DNA of 64,000 bases from Siphonodentalium dalli (Eukaryota > Mollusca > Scaphopoda > Gadilida > Siphonodentaliidae), in assembly GCA_032622095.1 (NCBI GenBank), contig CP136064.1:46823573-46887572 (forward strand). The letters are read 5' to 3'. Position 1 is the stretch's first letter. Each line of letters starts with the position of its first letter. The notes under the pieces are model-generated. The model was given only the letters and a program-made list of their open reading frames with translations. It had not been told where the DNA came from and did no database searches. Positions 27,501-42,500 of the stretch are shown in pieces. The translations under genes were made by a program, and so were the position numbers.

Positions 27501-30500
27501 GAGGGTGCAAATAGAATTCCCGAACTTGGAAACTTTGAACAGCGGTGGGGCTTGGTGGTGCCTCACCCCGACTATTGTTAAAATAAAAATACAACACACT
27601 TCATGCCTGATATAACAATGGTTAAAATATTACACTGAACTAGGTTGAAACGGTATGCTTTTCGAACGAGTATAATTAGTATGGAATTTGTTGTCTTTAG
27701 ACCAACGGTCGCATGCATGCTCCTAATTCTGACCAAATTATTAGACCGAAATGGCTATTAGTCGACACTTTTCCAGTAAAGAATGTAAGGGTGAAAATTT
27801 TCAACCTTGAAGAACAAATTGGAAAATTCAAACCGGATTGGGGGGGGGATACATTTTAGCCACGCTCCTGACATGTGACATCTGAACAGATATCTAAGTT
27901 ATATCGGGTATGTTTTCAATTTACAGAAGGATATTATCGTGCACGAGTTTGGCCATGCCATGGGTCTGCACCATGAACAGAATCGACCTGACAGAGACAG
28001 TTTCATCACGGTCAATTTCGATAATATTCGTGATGGTTGGGGGAGTCAGTTCCGGAAATCGGCGGCGTCCCGCGTGACGGGATTTGGTACAACATACGAT
28101 TACTATAGTGTCATGCACTACGGCGACTATGTGAGTTTCTTTACCACAGTATGCATAAAGTTCTTCGAAGTCAGTTTATGCGAAATAGCATAAAAAACAA
28201 CAACAAACATGCATCAACATGAGAAGTTATTGGTGGTAGTTGAAAGACGATGCATTGCATCAAACAGTTATAATGAACACAATTAATTTTCGTTTGTATT
28301 TACATGCTTTAAGTTTTAATTCATTTTGTAACTTGCATTTGCCTATATATCTGGTGTATTGCAATAAATATTCTAACCAGTGCAAGAATAAATATATGAA
28401 TATGTTCACGTTTAATACCTCCAATAATGAAAGTTCTCATGCCATAAAAAAGTGTTATGTAAATAGGCTACAGTGAATTTACCGATTAAAAGTGCAATTA
28501 GTTCAATAAAGTACCACATAACAATGGTATCAACATGCGAAATTTTGTTATTGTAGAGATTATTTATTCATACATGTTTTTTCTCAGGGGCGATCTTTAT
28601 ACAGACTTATATATATGTTTGCATATATATCGTTGGTGGTGTTAATATGCAAATTGTGTATCCGAGATTTCGAAGGGGGGACAACGCACGAAATCAACAT
28701 AACTCTGGGCCCGGGATGTAACAAACTCGAGGGTGTGTCTTTTTACCGGATTCCGGATTCCGGATTTCGACCCGGATTTAGGTGTCTTTTTACCGGATTT
28801 CGACCCGGATTCATGTGTTAAACATGGGTTATAATAAACATAAAATTGAGATCAGGGTTCGGGTCGAAATTAGAAAAAGACACATAAAATCAGGATCCAG
28901 ATCCGGGCATAAAGTTTGTCTGTAAATGGGCTCATTCACGCGTGAAATCAACCCAAGCGCCATGTTCACCGTTTCCAAATAAACTGAGTTCCGCGTGGCT
29001 CAGCTGCCATTTAATGTATTAAATACTTGAATAGAAAAGAACTATTCGTATCCGAATCCGGGAATGATCTGATCTAAACATCAACATCTATAACCTAGTT
29101 CCACGCGACTCAGTTTACATTTATTGTATTAAATAAGCATTACTTTATAAGAAGAAAAAATCCGGATCCGGGCATAATCTGTACCTTTAAATATTATCAG
29201 TAAATACGTGGAAATTAATTCGGTTCCGCACATGGTGTGTACCTTTAAATGCGATAATAATTCCGTGAACTCAATCCAACAGCCTAGTATAACGTCTCAA
29301 AATCAACTTAGAACTTTGTTCCACGTGACATTTAATATATCAAAAAGACGATAATTTATATGGAAAAAAAGAGAGAGAAAAAAAACCGGATCCGGACATG
29401 ATATCTACCTTTAAATATGATCAATAATTACGAGATAATTAATTCGGATCCGGACATGGTGTGTTGCCTTAAATGCCATCATGATAACGTAAAATCAACC
29501 CAACCGCCGTGTCTATATGAAAAAATAAGAAGTATGCTGATCCGGGCACGATATGTACCTTTAAATACGATTAATCGAGTTGAATGAGCACGACAGCCCT
29601 ATATTGGTTTAATCTCACATCCTAACCAGTTTCCGCGTGTCAGAAACGGCTTTTAATGGGTTAAATGTGTGATAAAACGAGCATGAAATCCGGGTCGAAC
29701 CGGTAGAAAGACACCTCAATCCGGTCGAAATCCGGGATCCGGAATCCGGTAAAAAGACACACCCCAAAATGGAGCATAAATTATGCTTTCAAACTAAATA
29801 AAATAAAAGTTCCTAGAAATTAATTAGATCGGTCGTCAAGAAATATCAGACTATACTATTCGTCTCGGTGTGACCAAAGATCACGACCGATGGAAGAACA
29901 ACTACATCTTGTAGACAAAGCGGCCTTATTTAATTCTGACTAGTATGGTACGTTTCGTGAAATGCCAACTATTAACATAGTTGGTTTCCGTTGCATGGAC
30001 TTGGTTTGGAAATAGAACATAGCTATCTGTCTCCTGGATATTTTCCCGATTTTTCGAGCAAATGGAATTATGCTTGACGGGCAATTAGTGATAAGTTGTT
30101 TTGCTATTTAAACCTCTATACCATTTACGTGTCGGGTTTAATGGAATATCCCACTGATGTGTCAACCGCCGAACAGTTTCAACGATATATGCTGATAAAT
30201 CTAACTGTCATATCTGTCCCTTTGTAATCCCAACATCACTTTGACGGGAATATTTTCTTCCCCAGGCGTTCACGAAAAATGGATTAAGAACCATTGTCAC
30301 ATCCATACCGTCCGCACAACAGGAGATTGGAACAAGCCCAACTCTCAGCTACCTAGATGCAGCAGTTATGAACATAATGTATTCGTGCAATAGTAAGTAA
30401 ATACATTTATATGATATAGTATTCAATTGTAGAACAATACACTCAACTTTAACACTGAAATTAAATTATTTCCTTGGCATAATTTCAGAGGACTTGGTAT

Positions 30501-33500
30501 TAATGGATTTTCCATTGGTAAACTCCAATGTGCTTTCCAATAATGCTAGGAATAATAATGGTGAACTCTCAAACTAGTTATAATGACAATCCTCTATTAT
30601 TTGGAGGTAATGTTCTATTCTTGAGGTTGGTGTACTAATTGCCCTGATATCTATCAAAGTGGAAGAACAGTGAAGAGAGAAAAAAGGATCTGCTTAGTAA
30701 TATCGGAAGTCAGCTTTATAGATCTAGAAATGAGAGTGATCGCATGATAAGAAATGATAGACCTAGAGGATCTACAACGAATCCCAGTTTATAGCGGAAT
30801 TTACAAAACGAGTCCAGTAAATTAGGACAGAGTCTTTGGCAAGGTCCAGACCTAATTTACTGGACGAGTTTTGTAAATTCCGCTATAAACTGCATGTAAT
30901 GGGGACGAGTTGTAGATTCTATTTATTACATGATACAAAAACTCGATCAAACATACGTATATCAACAAATGGGACGCAAATTTGGCATCGGCTTCTACAA
31001 GGCATGCGATGACGTTTCACGTAACTATGCCTTGTTTGCCCGCGTAAAGAAATAGTCCCAGATATATAAAGACTCTTTGGCGTATTTAATGGCGTATATT
31101 TAATGACATAGCTTTTTACAATAAGCATTCAATATAGTTTGTTGGAAAAATATTTGAAGCCATAGTAAATTGAGACGTAGCGTACAAAATGTAAACAGAC
31201 AAACAAAGGTCACATGGCACTCTTTCCAGTTATTAAACGATCGTTTAATATCAGAATGTATAGAATGGAATTATTGAATGGAATAAGGGTATTTATCCCG
31301 CAGGGTCGTAACACAACAAAGACAGGTCTGCCTGATTGACTACCTTTATTTAATGAATTATTAATCAAAAAGGTAGTCGTAAAATTATTGGTAGGATGTT
31401 CACTGTCCAGTTATCCATTTCTTGCTTCGCGTCTTCCTTTTTTGGCCCCCAATGCGCCATGGCCACAAGCAAACAAGCGGAGTCCGTGGGAACCCGGACC
31501 TGAAACGAGACACTAGACACCTGGTTAGTGATGTCTGCTGGTCAGTGCCAAGCGAATGCCGCAGGATCACAAAACAACCAATCAAACAAAAAAGGGGGAG
31601 GGTGCATGGGGGAGGTAATTTCAAACAAATACATACTTTCCCCAATTTTCGAATCTTGCGAAAAGACCTTGGCCCTCTCACGACTTGATCACGTGCCTCA
31701 GGCGATATAGTTCCGCTCTCCCGATTTACTGAGAACGATCAGCACCCTGGTTATATATTGCCCTGATGCTGCTGAGAGTTTTTGGTAACATTGCGAATAA
31801 ATTACCAGGCAGATGTTGACTTATTAAATCTTATTAATGATCATATAATACTGCATGTTAATACCACCAATTGAATTTGTGTATCGATCCGCATGATCCA
31901 TCAAATCTTTATTTAGCAACTGACCCAATCGGGCACGTGATCTTGTTTTGGTTCTATTCTTAGTTTTGGTAAACAACTGCAAACGTGTCTCTCTAACTGT
32001 CATGTTTTAGCGACCCGACGGGATAAATGCGGTCGCTGTGCGACTCTCGTTATATATATATGATAATGTAATAAATGGTTCTACTCAACATGTTTCACTT
32101 ACTCCCGAAACCACATATAAAATAACAGATTGCTTTATATTTGTTATAGACCAGAGGTGCATGTACCTGACGAGCTGCATGCTGTGGCCAAATATTTTTT
32201 TTTATAGGACCAACTTTCGGAACAAAAATACGATTTCGGAACGGACTTAGTAAACATTTTCCAAACAAATGATTCCTTCTGTGTTATTAAGCTAGTACGA
32301 TAAGTCAAATATACATACACTCGAATGACAGTCAATATAACATGTTTACATAGGTCCACATGTCAACATCACTTTAATAACAGGACCCGTTAACCAACAA
32401 ACCATTTAACTTGTGGATAATTGATTGTATACCTATATGTGGGATGGCCCACGTTTTATATCTGCTATTACGATACCAAATTGTATGCATGGGAACTTTG
32501 AACACAATCCCAGCCGATGTACCCTATATACATAACTGTTATATACTCTATATAAAGAGCGTTTACCATATCATATGTATAGGTTTGTAAATTAATTACT
32601 TACTAACAACAGCCCTATATATCATGACAAATATAAATTAGACAAGTTGTCGTGTGATATAGATAGATAATAACTACCTGTATAGCCAAAGCTACTGCAT
32701 TACATAAAGAGTGGTTTATCTATGATTTATTTTTATACGGGATTTATGGGTACCCGTAATCAAACAACGGGACCTCCCTTGATCAAGGAAACGAAATAAC
32801 CTTCCACGATAGTGTGTGGATAATTCACTAATTGTAAAATTTTCAGTGTTGGTATCTTTTAATAAGTATAATATGAAGTGAAAACATTCATACCCAAGTA
32901 TGAATTAGTGTTCGGTCCGAATATTCGAATAATTATTTGACTATTCGAATATTCGAGAATAATCTCCGGGTAGTTGTTTCCTGGTTTATTATTAGTCTGA
33001 GGGTCTGTTAAAAGTGTGGTCTATTTTCCACTGACCATAAACGAATTAATATGACGTAACTGTAACGTTCTTATTTGATTAGCGTCATGACGTCGAAATA
33101 ATTTTATTGGCTATAGGTGTAAACCAGACCGTTCTTGCACGTTGTCATATGAAGCAGACCTATAAGGCATCGTTTTGTGTTGTTTGCGCGTTGTCACTTG
33201 TGTGTATAATATGGCGTGAAATTCGAAGAAATAAAATATATGGATTGGACTCACTTCACGCTGGATGCCAAATCTAAAAAGGCAACGTGCAAGCACAATC
33301 CAGATCATGGTCTTAGTTATTGTGGCACTACCAAAAACTTGTGAAACCATGCATGGGACATTGACTACTTGAACTTCATAAGCAGATAAACTCTTGCTAT
33401 TAAGCCAAAAGACTTTTTCTCTCTCCTTTTTTGCGTATAGCATGTGCATGGATAAATATGCTATTTCATTAAATAACAAATTGGTTTCCAAATTATGTTA

Positions 33501-36500
33501 TCTATATAATTTTATAATTTATCAAAATATTCGAATACAATTCGAATATTCGCTCGTTATTCGAACCGAATATTCGAATACCGAAATCCGTCGAATACCG
33601 AACACTATATGAATGATTATGGTTTGCATATGCGTACATGTTAAACGCACTTATTTTACAAAGACGGGAACTCCAGGCCCAAAAACATGCAAACAAGTAA
33701 ACACGCACGTATGCATATAATTAAATAGCTTTATTTGTTATAAATATTGCGGACTCCAACAGTCCAACCCCATGCACGCATAAAATACGCTAATATATAT
33801 TTAATACAATGTAGGATAACGTTTTGTGGCCGACATTCAATGTCTGCCATTTAGTCAGTCCGCCCGTCCGTCCGTTTGTGTCTGTTTTCCGCGAGAGATG
33901 TTTATGTCTCACCTGGATGTCATTAGTAAGTGTATACCGATATTTAATATGGAAAATACACATATATGATAACGCATGTTGTCGTGTCATGTAAAAATGC
34001 TTACTACATGTATCAGCTTTGTTCCCCAGACTGTTAAGCTACTGCATTATATATAAAGAGTGGTTCATCTATGAGTTATTTATTTTTATACGGGAATTAT
34101 AGGTAATCAAACAACGGGACCTCCCTTGGTCAAAGAAACGAAATAACCTTCCACGATAGTGTGTGGATTATTCGATAATTGATTGTCAATGTTTATATCT
34201 TTTGAGTATATGAAGTAAAACATTCATACCCAAATATAAATGGTTATGGTTTGTATATGCGTACATGTTAAACGCACTTGTTTTACAAAGACGGGAACTT
34301 CAGGCCCCAAAAATACAAGCAGGTAAACACGCACATATATGCATATAATTAAATAGCGTTATTTGTTATAAATATTGCGGACTCCAACAGTCCAACTCCT
34401 TGCACGCATAAAAGACGCTAATACATATTTAATATAATGTAGGATAACGTTTTGTGGCCGACATTCAATGTCTGCCGTTTAGTCAGTCCGCCCGTCCGTC
34501 CGTTTGCGTCTGTTTTCCGCGAGAGATTTTTATGTCTCACCTGGATGCCATAATTTGTGTATACCGATATTTAATATGTAAAATACACATATGATAACGC
34601 GGAAATCTGTAAAATATAGGAATTTATGCGCCCGATGCGATCTCGGTGGATTACGATACCTCCCGCTAACAAGAAGGGCACCTCCGATGTTTATATAAAC
34701 AATATAACCTGACTACGACTGTTGTTGAATTTATAGTTGTAAATTTTGGGCTTTGTAAGTGTATACCAACGTGTAAGCAATTCATGATATTCAGGATTCT
34801 CTACAATTTTATTTACACTATTTTTATTTTTGACTGGCTAAAACTGCTCCTACGGCAGACTGTCTGTTCATCATTGGCATAATATAAGCTTCCGGTGAGC
34901 AAGGCGGGGTACCTTGTTTGTGGGCCCAGGACACTGTGGCATCACCTGCTCATTCTGTATATGGGCTCTATAAAACAGCTTTATAGATCTAGAAATGAGA
35001 GTGATCGCATGATCAGAAATGATAGATATGGTTCTATTCAACGTGTTTCTTGATCAGAAAGAAGGAAACCAAATCCTGTGTTCACGCTAATGTTTTCAGT
35101 TTAAATGCCCAACTCAAGACAAAATTCCCGAGTCTGGGTCAAACCTTCGCAAACGCCGTCTAGCCCGTGATGTCACGATGTAATCCTTACCGATTGGACC
35201 TTCGCACATCCCTGCAAAAAAAAAAAATTAATTGTGTCACAATTGAATAATATAAAAATAACATAAACACTTAAAATGGTGTCTTGCACCCCACCCGCCA
35301 CCCGGTCAGTAATTAAAGTAAGTATAATGCCGTTTTCTGGCGCAACAACATAACATGTGTCCCGACCACATTAACTGTCTACGATGTTATACACATTTGC
35401 CGATCATCAACACAACTGACAATTTTTTTTTTATATATAAAACATTTGTTGAATGTTCTCTTATACTATTTATATCTTGTAATTGTACTTTAACATTTCA
35501 TAAGGCTAAATTGCACATGAAGTTCGTCCTGATTGGTCTAAACATACGTTCCCATAGGTGCAATGCAATTTTTGGACACAACTATATACATGCAGTAAGC
35601 TATGGAAACGTATACATGTACATTAAATGCAAACAAACTGTGCATTGCCTCGATCACTTCGATGCCCCGACCCAATACAAATCTGTTTACAAACCACCGA
35701 ATATAAAAGATACATTCAACTGATGGCTACTTACCGTTGTTTAGTTTCACCAGGACCAGTTACTAACGTCAACAATCAAGTATCAACCACAAAGAGGCTT
35801 TGATTTTAATTTTTAAAAAAGGATATATAAACATTAATTTTGTCTGACGGGATACAACATGTAAACAGTCAATAATCGTTATAATTCTATTTATAACTAA
35901 ACTTTACAATGAAAATCGAACTTTACAATGAAAATCGGTATCAGCTGTGTACAGATTTTGAACATGAAACATGCACGCACATATTTAATAAATGTTCATT
36001 AAAGTGATGTGAAACACTCCGGTATGGTGGTCAAATACAAACGAGGAACAATCTTGTTCAAAGTAGTATTTTGTACAAATAGTATATTAAAATTGACAAC
36101 ACACATCGTGATTCTTATATATTAATTAAATGAAGTGACTCTCGATGGCGAAATCGTTTTCGCTAGTTTATCGCTGATAGATGCGTCCCTAATCGAGTAA
36201 TAATTACAATTGAACGTAGTTCTGACGATGTTTTCTATGGAGTGGTACGGTCGATTTGCTTACAATATTCAGCGATTTTAGTAGAATGTTACATTCCTTC
36301 GGTTATCATAGCGCCTGAATACTAATTGATCAGTTTCACTCACCCGAACAAGTACATAATATGTCTTAAAATAACCCCTTTCATTCGTAAGTACAATATC
36401 TGAAACAAATATCTAGATCAACCACTGCATGAATTCCAGGTAGCAGCTATCTGAATGTCTGGTACGACGGTTTATATATTACATTAGTGACGTAGGTTCC

Positions 36501-39500
36501 TGAATGTCTGGTACGACGGTTTATACATTACATTAGTGACATAGGTTCCTGAATGTCTGGTACGACGGTTTATATATTACACTAGCAGGTTAGCCCGCCA
36601 CTGGCGGCATTCGTCTCATGGCTTTGTTTCAGAAACATGACATTTTTTTAATTTAACCAAATTTCAAGTCGATAGCTCCACCCGTTTCCGAGATCTGGTC
36701 TGCGCATGCGTTAAAACCTCCGTATAAGGTCAATATAAAGATCGTTGATGTCTTAACCACCGCAGTGCCGTTTTTTTGTGACAGAGATTGAAGAACGGGT
36801 GCTCTGAGCTTCTCCAAAACGCGACCACGGTCGTGTCGGTGTGATTTTACACTTACATACGAAATTTGAGCTCAATCTGTACACGCGTTTTGGATTCTAT
36901 GAAGTACCCACACACACATATATACATGGAAGTCTCAAAATATATAGTACTAGCACGTTAGCCCGCCACTGGCGGCATTCGTCCCATGGCTTTGTTTCAG
37001 AAACATGACATTTTTGTAATTATTTTGTTTTTATTTATTTTTGTTTTTTATTTTTTAATTTGAATTTAATGTTTTTTAAATTTAATTTTTTGTTTCTGGC
37101 GGAAAAATTTACCCGTAGAAATCGCCCCTTCCTAGGAACGACAGACAACGCATTCTTTGTTTCGTGAAATCTCTCTACGATAACATTGCATTGAATTGAA
37201 ATTAAATTTTAAATTGTTTTAATTAAATTTTTTGTTTCTGGCGGAAAAATTTACCCGTAGAAATCCCCCCTTCCTAGGAACGACAGACAACGCATTCTTT
37301 GTTTCGTGAAATCTCTCTACGATAACATTGCATTGAATTTAAAACAAACGCTTCCCGTCGGGAAATCTGTCTTCGGGTCGTTGTTGGCATCACGGCTCCC
37401 CGAAAACTCTCACATTGCCGAAAACGTGTATTTAGTAATATCGTTGTTGTTGATATTTACGGCTTGGGGGCTATTTTCTTATTTAGCAAGTTTGAGCTCA
37501 ATCGGTTAGAGTCTATAAAGGACACACTCATATATATGACACTTCCCGTAGGTAGCAAGTTTGAGCTCAATCGGCATTCCCTGGAATTTCCCGTAGATTG
37601 GCAGATTCCAGTAGCTTTATAACGGTATATCTGGGGAGAAATCTGATGCTATATTCGTGATTATCTGGGATGATTTCGGTATATACCGAAGGTATATACT
37701 GTACAATCAAAGCGCGCCATCCGTGCTCGCAGGAAATAAATTTCGAGCGATAACGTTTGCGTTCCCGTATAACTCTGCAGATGCGAATAACGTTGAATGG
37801 GAAACAGACGCTCTTTATAGAGATGCGTCAAAAACAAACGCTCATTAAATAATCACTTGATTAACCCCCGCCGTGCCTTTGCGGTGATTTGAGATTGGAG
37901 AACGGGTGCTCTGAGCTTCTCTAAACCGCTACCACGGTCGTGTCGGTGGGATTTGACACTTACATAGGAAGTTTGATCTCAATCTGTACACGCGTTTTGG
38001 ATTCTATGAAGTACACACACACACACACATATACGAAGTCTCAAAATATATAGTATAGACTAGCAGGTTAGCCCGCCACCGGCGGCGTTTGTCCGAAACA
38101 TGACATTTTTTAAATTATTTTGTTTTTATTTATATATTTTTTTAATTTTTAATATATTTTAATATTAATTTAATGTTTTTTTAATTTAATTTATGTTTTT
38201 AATATTAATTTAATGTTTTTTAAATTTAATTTATGTTTTTTTGAATTTTTTAATATTTATTTTATTATTAATTTAATTTAATTCTTTTTTATAATTTAAC
38301 TGTTTTTTTTTAATGAAAAATCCCCCCTTCCTAGGAACGACAGACAACGCATTCTTTGTTTTTCAATGAGTTAATTCATGGTACCCGTCCTAAACTTCCC
38401 CGTTATTTAACTGCCCGTGGCCATTGAGCAGCCCCTGACAGAGGTTGTCCACCCTTACGAGATGGTCAATAGAACCCGATGAAATCCCCCCTTCCTAGGA
38501 ACGACAGATAACCCATTCTTTTTTTTAACACTGATTCCCGGAAACGACTCACATAAGCATTCACGCTTGATGTCGAATCCGGTATTGCATTGAAAACAAA
38601 CGCGATAACATTGCATTGAATTGCCCGTCATACAGATTAGTAGATAGCGAAAACGACGCTCTTTATATAGACACTGCGGAAAACTGACGCTCTTTAACTA
38701 TCAACGCGATTAACCCCCGCCGTGCATTTGCGGTGATTTTGAGAGTGGAGAACGCGTGCTCTGAGCTTCTCCAAAACGCCGCGACGACGATTCCCGTGAG
38801 TTTTTACATTTAGATGGGAAGTTTGAACTCAATCGAACGAACCGTTTTCGATTCTATGAAGTACACATATATATATATATATATATATACGAAGTCTCAA
38901 AATATATAGTACTAGCCGATGAGCCCGACGTTGTCCGGGCCATTCAAAAACCAAATTTCAAGTCGATAGCTCCACCCGTTTCCGAGATCTCGTCTGCGCA
39001 TGCGCGAAGCTTGCGTCGCACGGGCTCGGCGACCCGATAAAATTCGTATCCGGGGCAAGATACATTCACATAGCAAATTTCAAGTCGATAGCTCCACCCG
39101 TTTCCGAGTCTCGTCTGTGCATGCGCTGCACGGGCGTCGCACGGGCTCGCCAATACGACAACGACGACCGCCTGGTCAAACTACACACACGTACCAAATT
39201 TCAAGTCGATAGCTCCACCCGTTTCCGAGATCTCGTCTGCGCATGCGTGAAGCGGGCGCCGCACGGGCTCGCCAATACAACGACGACCGCCTGGTCAAAC
39301 TACACACACGTACCAAGTTTCGTCCCAATCGGTCGAGAATCGTAGATTTGTATTAATGACAGACAAACATACAGACAGAGGTCTTCAAAATATATATGAG
39401 ACTAGCCGATGAGCCCGACGTTGTCCGGGCGACGTTGTCCGGGCTATTCAAAAACCAAATTTCAAGTCGATAGCTCCACCAGTTTCCGACATCTGGTCTG

Positions 39501-42500
39501 CGCATGCGCGAAACTGGTGTCGCACGGGCTCGGCGACCCGATAAAATTCGTATCCGGGGCAAGATACATTCACATAGCAAATTTCAAGTCGATAGCTCCA
39601 CCCGTTTCCGAGATCTCGTCTGCGCGTGCGCGAAGCTGGCGTCGCACTGGCTCGGCGACCCGATAAATTCGTATCCGGGGCAAGATACATTCACATACCA
39701 AATTTCAAGTCGATAGCACCACCCGTTTCCGATATCTGGTCTGCGCATGCGCGAAGCGGGTGCCGCACGGGCTCGCCAATACGACAACGTCCACCGCCTG
39801 GTCAAACTACACACACGTACCAAGTTTCGTCCCGATCGGTCGAGAATCGTAGATTTGTATAAATGACAAACAAACATACAGACAAACATACAGACAAACA
39901 TACAGAGGTCTTCAAAATATATATGAGATAGATAGAAGAAGAAGAAGATAGAAGATTAGTGGCGTAGGTTCCTGAATGTCTGGTACGACGGTTTATAGAT
40001 TACATTAGTGACGTAGGTTTATGGCCCTGTTAATTGGAAAATGGAAATATATAAAAGAAATAAGCATCGCAAAGTTGAATAGCTTACGAAACTAATATAA
40101 AACGAAAACAACAAGCAAAAATATGAAATTGAAACTGTTTTTGGTACACTATTACAGAACCGCAGTCGTGTTGGGACATAACGTGTCATGTCTGTCATCG
40201 GATACCCGATTGACGTCCTCTGAATGACGTTAAGGGATGGCGGGATGATGGGGGAATTCGAATGACGTACTCAGATGGCGGGGTGATGGGGGGGGGGGGG
40301 GGTGGTCCGAATGATGTTATCGGACTGAGGGATGATGGGGGGAATCCGAATGACGTACTCAGATGGCGGGGTGATGGGGGGATACGAATAACGTATTCTG
40401 GAGGAGGGATGATGATGGAATAGGAATGACGTACTCGGATGGAGGGATGATGGGGAGGGGTCCGAATGGCTTATTCTGGTGGAGAGATTATGTGGGAATC
40501 CGAATGACGTACTCGGGTGAAGGAATGGTAGTGAAATTACGAATCATCTCCAGCTTCGTCCCCCACTAGAGTTATTTATGTCGGAGTTCCGTTAATTCTT
40601 GAATTTTCAAAAAAAATCTCTATAACCAATGCATACTATAGTACGATAACAACACATTTTCACCCTCACAATGTGAGAGATATGTTCAAATTATGTAAAA
40701 AATGTGGGTTCTACCCCTGATTTTTTTAGGTATGTCGATAGAGAGTTTAATAGGAAATATTAAAAAAAGACACTTCAATGTCTAGATTATGAACCCAACT
40801 AGTCTGCGAGAAATTAAATCAAGGATGTTTCATTACATGTATTAGTTTTTTGACAGCCATTTGCAGAACTATTTGTTTTATCGTGTGAAGGACCAAAACA
40901 ACATAAAACAGCATAAATATTATTCAACCACGTGTTCAATAATCTGACAGACATAAAGACTCAATACTTAATACTATTTTCAGACATTCTGTAGTTTGAT
41001 GGTGATTCCCACCCAAAATAGTTCTGCAAATGGATGCCAGATAAACTAAAATATGCAATGAAAAATGTTTTATTTATTTTCGTGCAGATACTCATGATTT
41101 CAGATGGTAAACTGAGCGCATACCCTAGTTGGGTTTATAGTCTAGTGTGGTTTTTGCAAATATTTCCTGTCAAACTCTCTATCGACCTCCAAAACGAATC
41201 TGGATTTATCTTGAACCACTTTTTACATATATGGAAAATATCGCTCATATTGTGAGGGTAAACAGGTATTGTTATAGTACTATAGCGTACATTGGTTATA
41301 AAGGATACTGATATTTCCTTCAAATTGATAGTTTGAAATTAAGATTGTTTTTTAAATTCACGAATGGGGCGCCTCTTAAACTGAACCTCGTCCTGTGTCA
41401 TGTGAACCTTCTGTGTATATTCTCTTTATGTTTACGCCGTACTCTTCAATCTGGAGACGATAAAGATATATTTATAAGCGCATCACAATAGGGAAGTTCC
41501 ACCTGACAGATTGCACTCTATACCAATTCAAGACCACCGAGACCGATCGTTGTGAACTTTTACATGCGTAATCAGTATCTTTAGACCGTACTGCGATATG
41601 TGACCCGCCATATCAAATCCACTCGTAAGTCGGGATTTTTTTTACCCTGTGCTAATGCATTCTCTTATATATGCGAGTCGACCTATATGAGAATGCATTG
41701 GCCTAACAATTGTTTACAATTTTAATAATATTTTCTTGTATTCTTTAACAATTTTATAATTTCACCCATACAGAGCCCCAGACAAACATGAGCAGACGAC
41801 ACTCTTCTATATGCTTCTATATATGTGTGGGGCTCCCTGCAGGGTAATGGATGTTTTTTTATTTTATGTCCTAAAAATTGTCAGAAACATTTATTTAAAA
41901 AAAATGATAAAAAATTGTTAGGCCAATGCATTCTCTTATATATGCGAGGCGACCTATGGTCGACTCACATATATAAGAGAATGCATTGGCACAGGGTAAA
42001 AAAATCCCGACTTCCGACTGGATTTGATATGGCGGGTCACATATGTTTATTTTTAAACTGTTAACATTTACATACAGATGGTCTTACGTGTTATGTAATT
42101 ATTTTAAATTACTTTAATGTATATATTATATCGCACGTGTTGTAACAACATTAAAACATCGTAAACCGTTTTATAACATGCATGTTACGGTTAAAATAAA
42201 CGATTATTAATCTATTATATATTTTGGAACTTCTGTCTGTTTGTGTCTATGTGTGTGTATATATGTGTGTGTTATGAACTCGAAAACTGTTCCACCGATC
42301 CGACTCAAATTTGGTATGTAGGGAACAATATGGACCGGTCCAATTTCACGTGCGACCGTGTCATTAACCTTGACCTCGACCTCGCTCATATACGCTCATA
42401 TTGGCATGTTTCTGGACCTCGACCGATCCGACTCAGATTTGGTATGTAGGCATACTTTCATCCCGGGAACAATATGGGCGAGTACAATTTAACGTGCGAC

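Noticed and set aside
33111-33491. 126-codon minus frame inside the hAT MITE as transposase
   Set aside because: No hAT dimerisation or DDE residues are visible, and the element is only 0.7 kb.
35355-35723. 122-codon open frame
   Set aside because: Cys- and Ile-rich by chance of AT-rich DNA; no motif and no splice signals.
39000-39901. Several 70-105 codon frames on both strands
   Set aside because: All lie in the 120-bp repeat units and repeat with them.
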